Origin: Osmia lignaria lignaria
Lineage: Eukaryota > Arthropoda > Insecta > Hymenoptera > Megachilidae
Reading direction: 5' to 3'
Assembly (NCBI RefSeq): GCF_051020975.1
Contig: NC_135040.1
Location: 4,209,501 to 4,273,500, forward strand
Length of the DNA stretch: 64,000 nt
Positions 61,101-64,000 of this stretch are shown here, in pieces. The notes beneath the pieces are model-generated. The model was not told the origin of the DNA, made no database searches, and saw only the letters and a program-made list of their open reading frames with translations. The first letter of the stretch is position 1; every line of letters begins with the position of its first letter. The translations under genes and the position numbers were made by a program.

Positions 61101-64000
61101 AATTGACCGCTCGATTTCTCGATAAGAAAGGAACCATTTGGGAAATTGCTAAAATTTCTATCAGTAATTTCGCGAGCTTCTGCCTCTGCCACCGCCTCCT
61201 CCTTCTCCGAGCCGTTGGAATAAAAGGGTCCGGTAGGGCGGTGGAGGAGAATAAAACGAGTGCGGGTGATGCGGTATATAGAAACGGGAGAGCTTGCCTC
61301 GTCAAAGGTCCGACGCGGAAAAGTCGTTTCGTCCTGGCCATTGTCAAGTGCCCTCGTCCGAGGATCCTAAAGGCACTGTCCGTCCTGCCCGATGTCCTTT
61401 CGCTTCCGCGAGGAATTTCCTTCCTCTCTTCCTTTTCCACTGAATGCTTGTCAGAAGCAGAAGACATCTTTTGTAGCGAGCTAGTGGTTCGAGGAAAATT
61501 GTGTGTTGTACTCTTCGATATACCGCGAACGAACGTTTTCTTCTCTTCTTCCTTCTATACCAGACTTTTCCTTGATTTAACGACGATACGCAATTTCTTC
61601 GATGATGTCCGTATTCTTTTTACCAAGACTGTAGAGAGTCAAGAATTATTGTTCTTTGAACAGCTCGAAAAATCGTTTTTGAAATATTTTTCGCTTTGAT
61701 TTGTCGAAGACGAAATTTGTCAATTGCAATTAGTAACGTGAATTTAATGAAGTTTATGATATTCAAAATATTAATACGTTTATAATAATAGGGAAAAGAA
61801 AATTTGCAACGAATGCGAATAAAATTTTCCTCCATTGTTTTCTCTATCTTTGCATATAGAAAATTATTCCAACGCGTCCTCGTTACCAGAATCACCCTGT
61901 ATACGAAGAATCACGATCGTTCATGATTTTTCTTTCCGCCTCGGGTCATTAACGTAACACGTCGGTGTATTGCGAGAAGAATGGGGTATGGCGGGTTAAA
62001 AGTAGGGGTGGATCGGGGGTGTTCGTGACGTGTCCGCGATAATAGCTATGATTAGAGTGGCAAACGGCATATGGATGGCGCGGTTTTTTTTAATGCGCTC
62101 CTCAGATTCCACGAACGCTCCATATGTACGGTGTATAGGGTACGAAATAAAAATGTCGACGTGGTCGACACAAAGGACGTGAATTTTAATAATAGATTTA
62201 TGCGCATATGTTAAGTACTGCTGCTCGTCATTATATCCAGGGGTGCCACGAAAACCGACGGGTTTAAGGTTTAATGGTATCTGCAACAATAGCTCGTGGT
62301 GCATCGTGTGAAAGAAAGTTTTTTTTTTTTTTATCCGCGAGCACAGCATTACCGAGCACCCTATTTTTGCATTCGATTATCATCCCCCCGTGGGCGTAGA
62401 CGCGCCCTCCGCGACTCGAGGGTGTCGGTCGCCATCTTGAGAACGCACGACCTTCGTCGCGTGCGATCATACTTTATGCATAAGTTTCTATCCCGATTCT
62501 TGTCGTTTCCGCTTTGAAAAAAGAAAATTAAAATTTTACTACCCTTTACAGATAGAATAGATAAACTTTGTGACTTGATATTAAAAGAAAAAAAAAAAAT
62601 GGGAAAGGAAATCTTGCTTTCGAAAAACTTGAGGCAAACAATTTGTAATTAAATTAATTTTCGTTTAATGTAAATAATTAATTTTACAGTACTCTTGGTT
62701 AATTTTATCGTTTCGACTTAGATCGAAAGTTATGGATGTAAACTTAGACTTCTAGTTATGGATCAAAATGATCCTGCATCCACCACGTTAATCCTAGAGC
62801 ATTTGTTCATTAGGGGTTGATTAGCGTAAGATTTGCATATTTTTATTGCGAATTGAAATGATCGTATCGCGTTGCGAAAGACAATCTCGCGATAGTTTCC
62901 CGCGCGGGGTATTTTCATCCGGAGCGTCTTGTCGGTGTCGCCATTTTGTCATTAAGCTTTCAATCGAGATACGTAAGTCGTTTATAACCCCCGTCGTCCT
63001 GTAGCAGCCCTAAAGGGTTTACGCTGGTGGCACTCGAAATGGCCCCTTGGAAAATATTTTTCTACTAATGGCTCCGGTCTACCGAACCCTCGATGCAGCC
63101 ACCTTCCTCCCGAAGTCTTGCCTTTCCCTCGTCGATACCGATGTACGCTCGGTAAGTAATTGAACATGGTCACGTGAAAACAACCCCCGTGTGTCGTCGT
63201 TGCAAGGACCGAGGGTTTTAATACGGCGAACGCGTTCTCCTCCGGAAGGAAAGAAAGATGGAGGACGCGGCGGAACGCCTCCGAGGGAGACATTCATTCT
63301 CGCGCAGATGCGTTTCTATCAATATCCTCGAAACAATTGTTAAATATTCATCCTTAACAAAGGGAAAACAAGTCTCGGTAATCAACCAACACAATTTTCA
63401 AAGAATTAGATCAGAATACATCGGTACTGCGATTAATTTTCAACCCCTTCGATGGTAATCTTAAGCAAGTCTGAACTTCTCTCTGAATTTCTATTTTTAT
63501 TAAATACAAATTTAAATATTTGACGTAACGAATGATTGTATAATGTAGCAGAGACTTTGATAAGTATTTTAGAATTTTTTCAGACTTTTCAAAAGAGGAA
63601 GGCAACATAAACCTTTAATTTCTAAATCTTTGTTAGGGTTCGTTTTATCTCAGCTGTCGGTTAGGGGTTTGTGGTTTTGAAGTATGGGGGTGCGATAGGA
63701 TCAGAAATAAGGGCTCCTAGCTCTCGCAAACAAGAGATCTAACAAACCTGACAAGTCAAAATCAAAATAAAGAAAATTAAAGTACTTAACATTACTATCA
63801 AAATATAAAATTGACAAATCGTTGCGACAGAACCCTTAAAATCTTCTTCAGCATTTACATATTATTATTAAGTAACATAATTTAATGTTGGTTATAAAAT
63901 TAAACACATCTCTGAAAGTTTTGAAGGGACTGTGTTTTCTAACTTTGCCACCCTTCTCGTCAATCGTTTCCCCTGTTTTCCCCTGGAGAACGTTTACCCC

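Larger units (their letters stand above)
42467..64000. other. 5' flank of Vsx, about 21.5 kb without a recognised protein gene
   Basis: This stretch contains the Vsx 5' UTR and promoter (exact start unknown). It has a minus-strand TATA box at 44770-44777, a GC-rich and CA-repeat block (44140-44480), a CCAAT pair (45316-45352), an AT-rich block (about 45800-48350), two plus-strand exon-like segments (48347-48421, 51224-51323), a degenerate A/T minisatellite (50700-50945), a three-copy tandem repeat (54236-55023) and a homopolymer G run (57980-57993). Open frames such as 61103-61699 (plus) are long but lack any recognisable motif. From 59000 to 64000 I see only unique sequence, short homopolymers and scattered ATTA words. 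Confidence 0.75.

Noticed and set aside
61103..61699. Plus-strand open frame of 198 codons
   Set aside because: It begins at a non-ATG codon, shows no recognisable domain and no clear splice or promoter context. It is one of the longest frames in the flank and would deserve a homology search.
1..64000. CRISPR arrays, rRNA, prokaryotic operons or phage genes
   Set aside because: No direct-repeat/spacer array, rRNA words or dense same-strand coding was seen; the window is clearly eukaryotic.

Overview
This window is eukaryotic nuclear DNA, most likely from an insect. It has very long introns, GT-AG splice sites, many microsatellites and short TTAA-flanked transposon remnants, and no operon-like or bacterial gene packing. 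CpG-containing words are frequent and the only clear gene is an arthropod-type Vsx homeobox gene. A hymenopteran (bee, ant or wasp) would fit, but that assignment is an inference.

The only gene I can support firmly is Vsx (visual system homeobox, the CHX10/CEH-10 family), on the minus strand. Four coding exons can be assembled, all with consistent splice phases. Exon 1 (42466-42001) holds the start codon, the N-terminal octapeptide and a His/Pro/Ala-rich region. Exon 2 (14925-14835) holds a basic run and the start of the homeodomain. Exon 3 (14045-13922) holds most of the homeodomain. Exon 4 (122-1, cut by the window edge) holds the recognition helix and the start of the CVC domain. Together they give 267 complete codons. 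The introns are about 27.1 kb, 0.8 kb and 13.8 kb. The rest of the CVC domain, the C-terminus and the 3' UTR lie beyond base 1.

About 60 kb of the window is therefore intronic or 5'-flanking DNA, probably regulatory. It contains: (a) a roughly 190-bp TTAA-flanked MITE family, two full-length and two truncated copies, all in the same orientation; (b) a second TTAA MITE family starting CCCTTTGA or similar, two copies, one inside the 0.8-kb intron that splits the homeobox; (c) an old three-copy tandem repeat of about 280 bp at 54.2-55.0 kb; (d) a 131-bp tandem duplication next to a perfect CTAATTAGC homeodomain site at 35.7-35.9 kb; (e) palindromic ATTA sites, an octamer-plus-Maf-like cluster and CCAAT-box pairs that look like enhancers or promoters; (f) microsatellites and long polypurine tracts.

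Upstream of Vsx (42467-64000) no protein gene could be recognised. A TATA box facing Vsx at 44.77 kb and two plus-strand exon-like segments (48.35 and 51.2-51.3 kb) are weak leads to a Vsx promoter and to an opposite-strand transcript. Most long open frames here are chance frames in GC-rich or purine-rich DNA.
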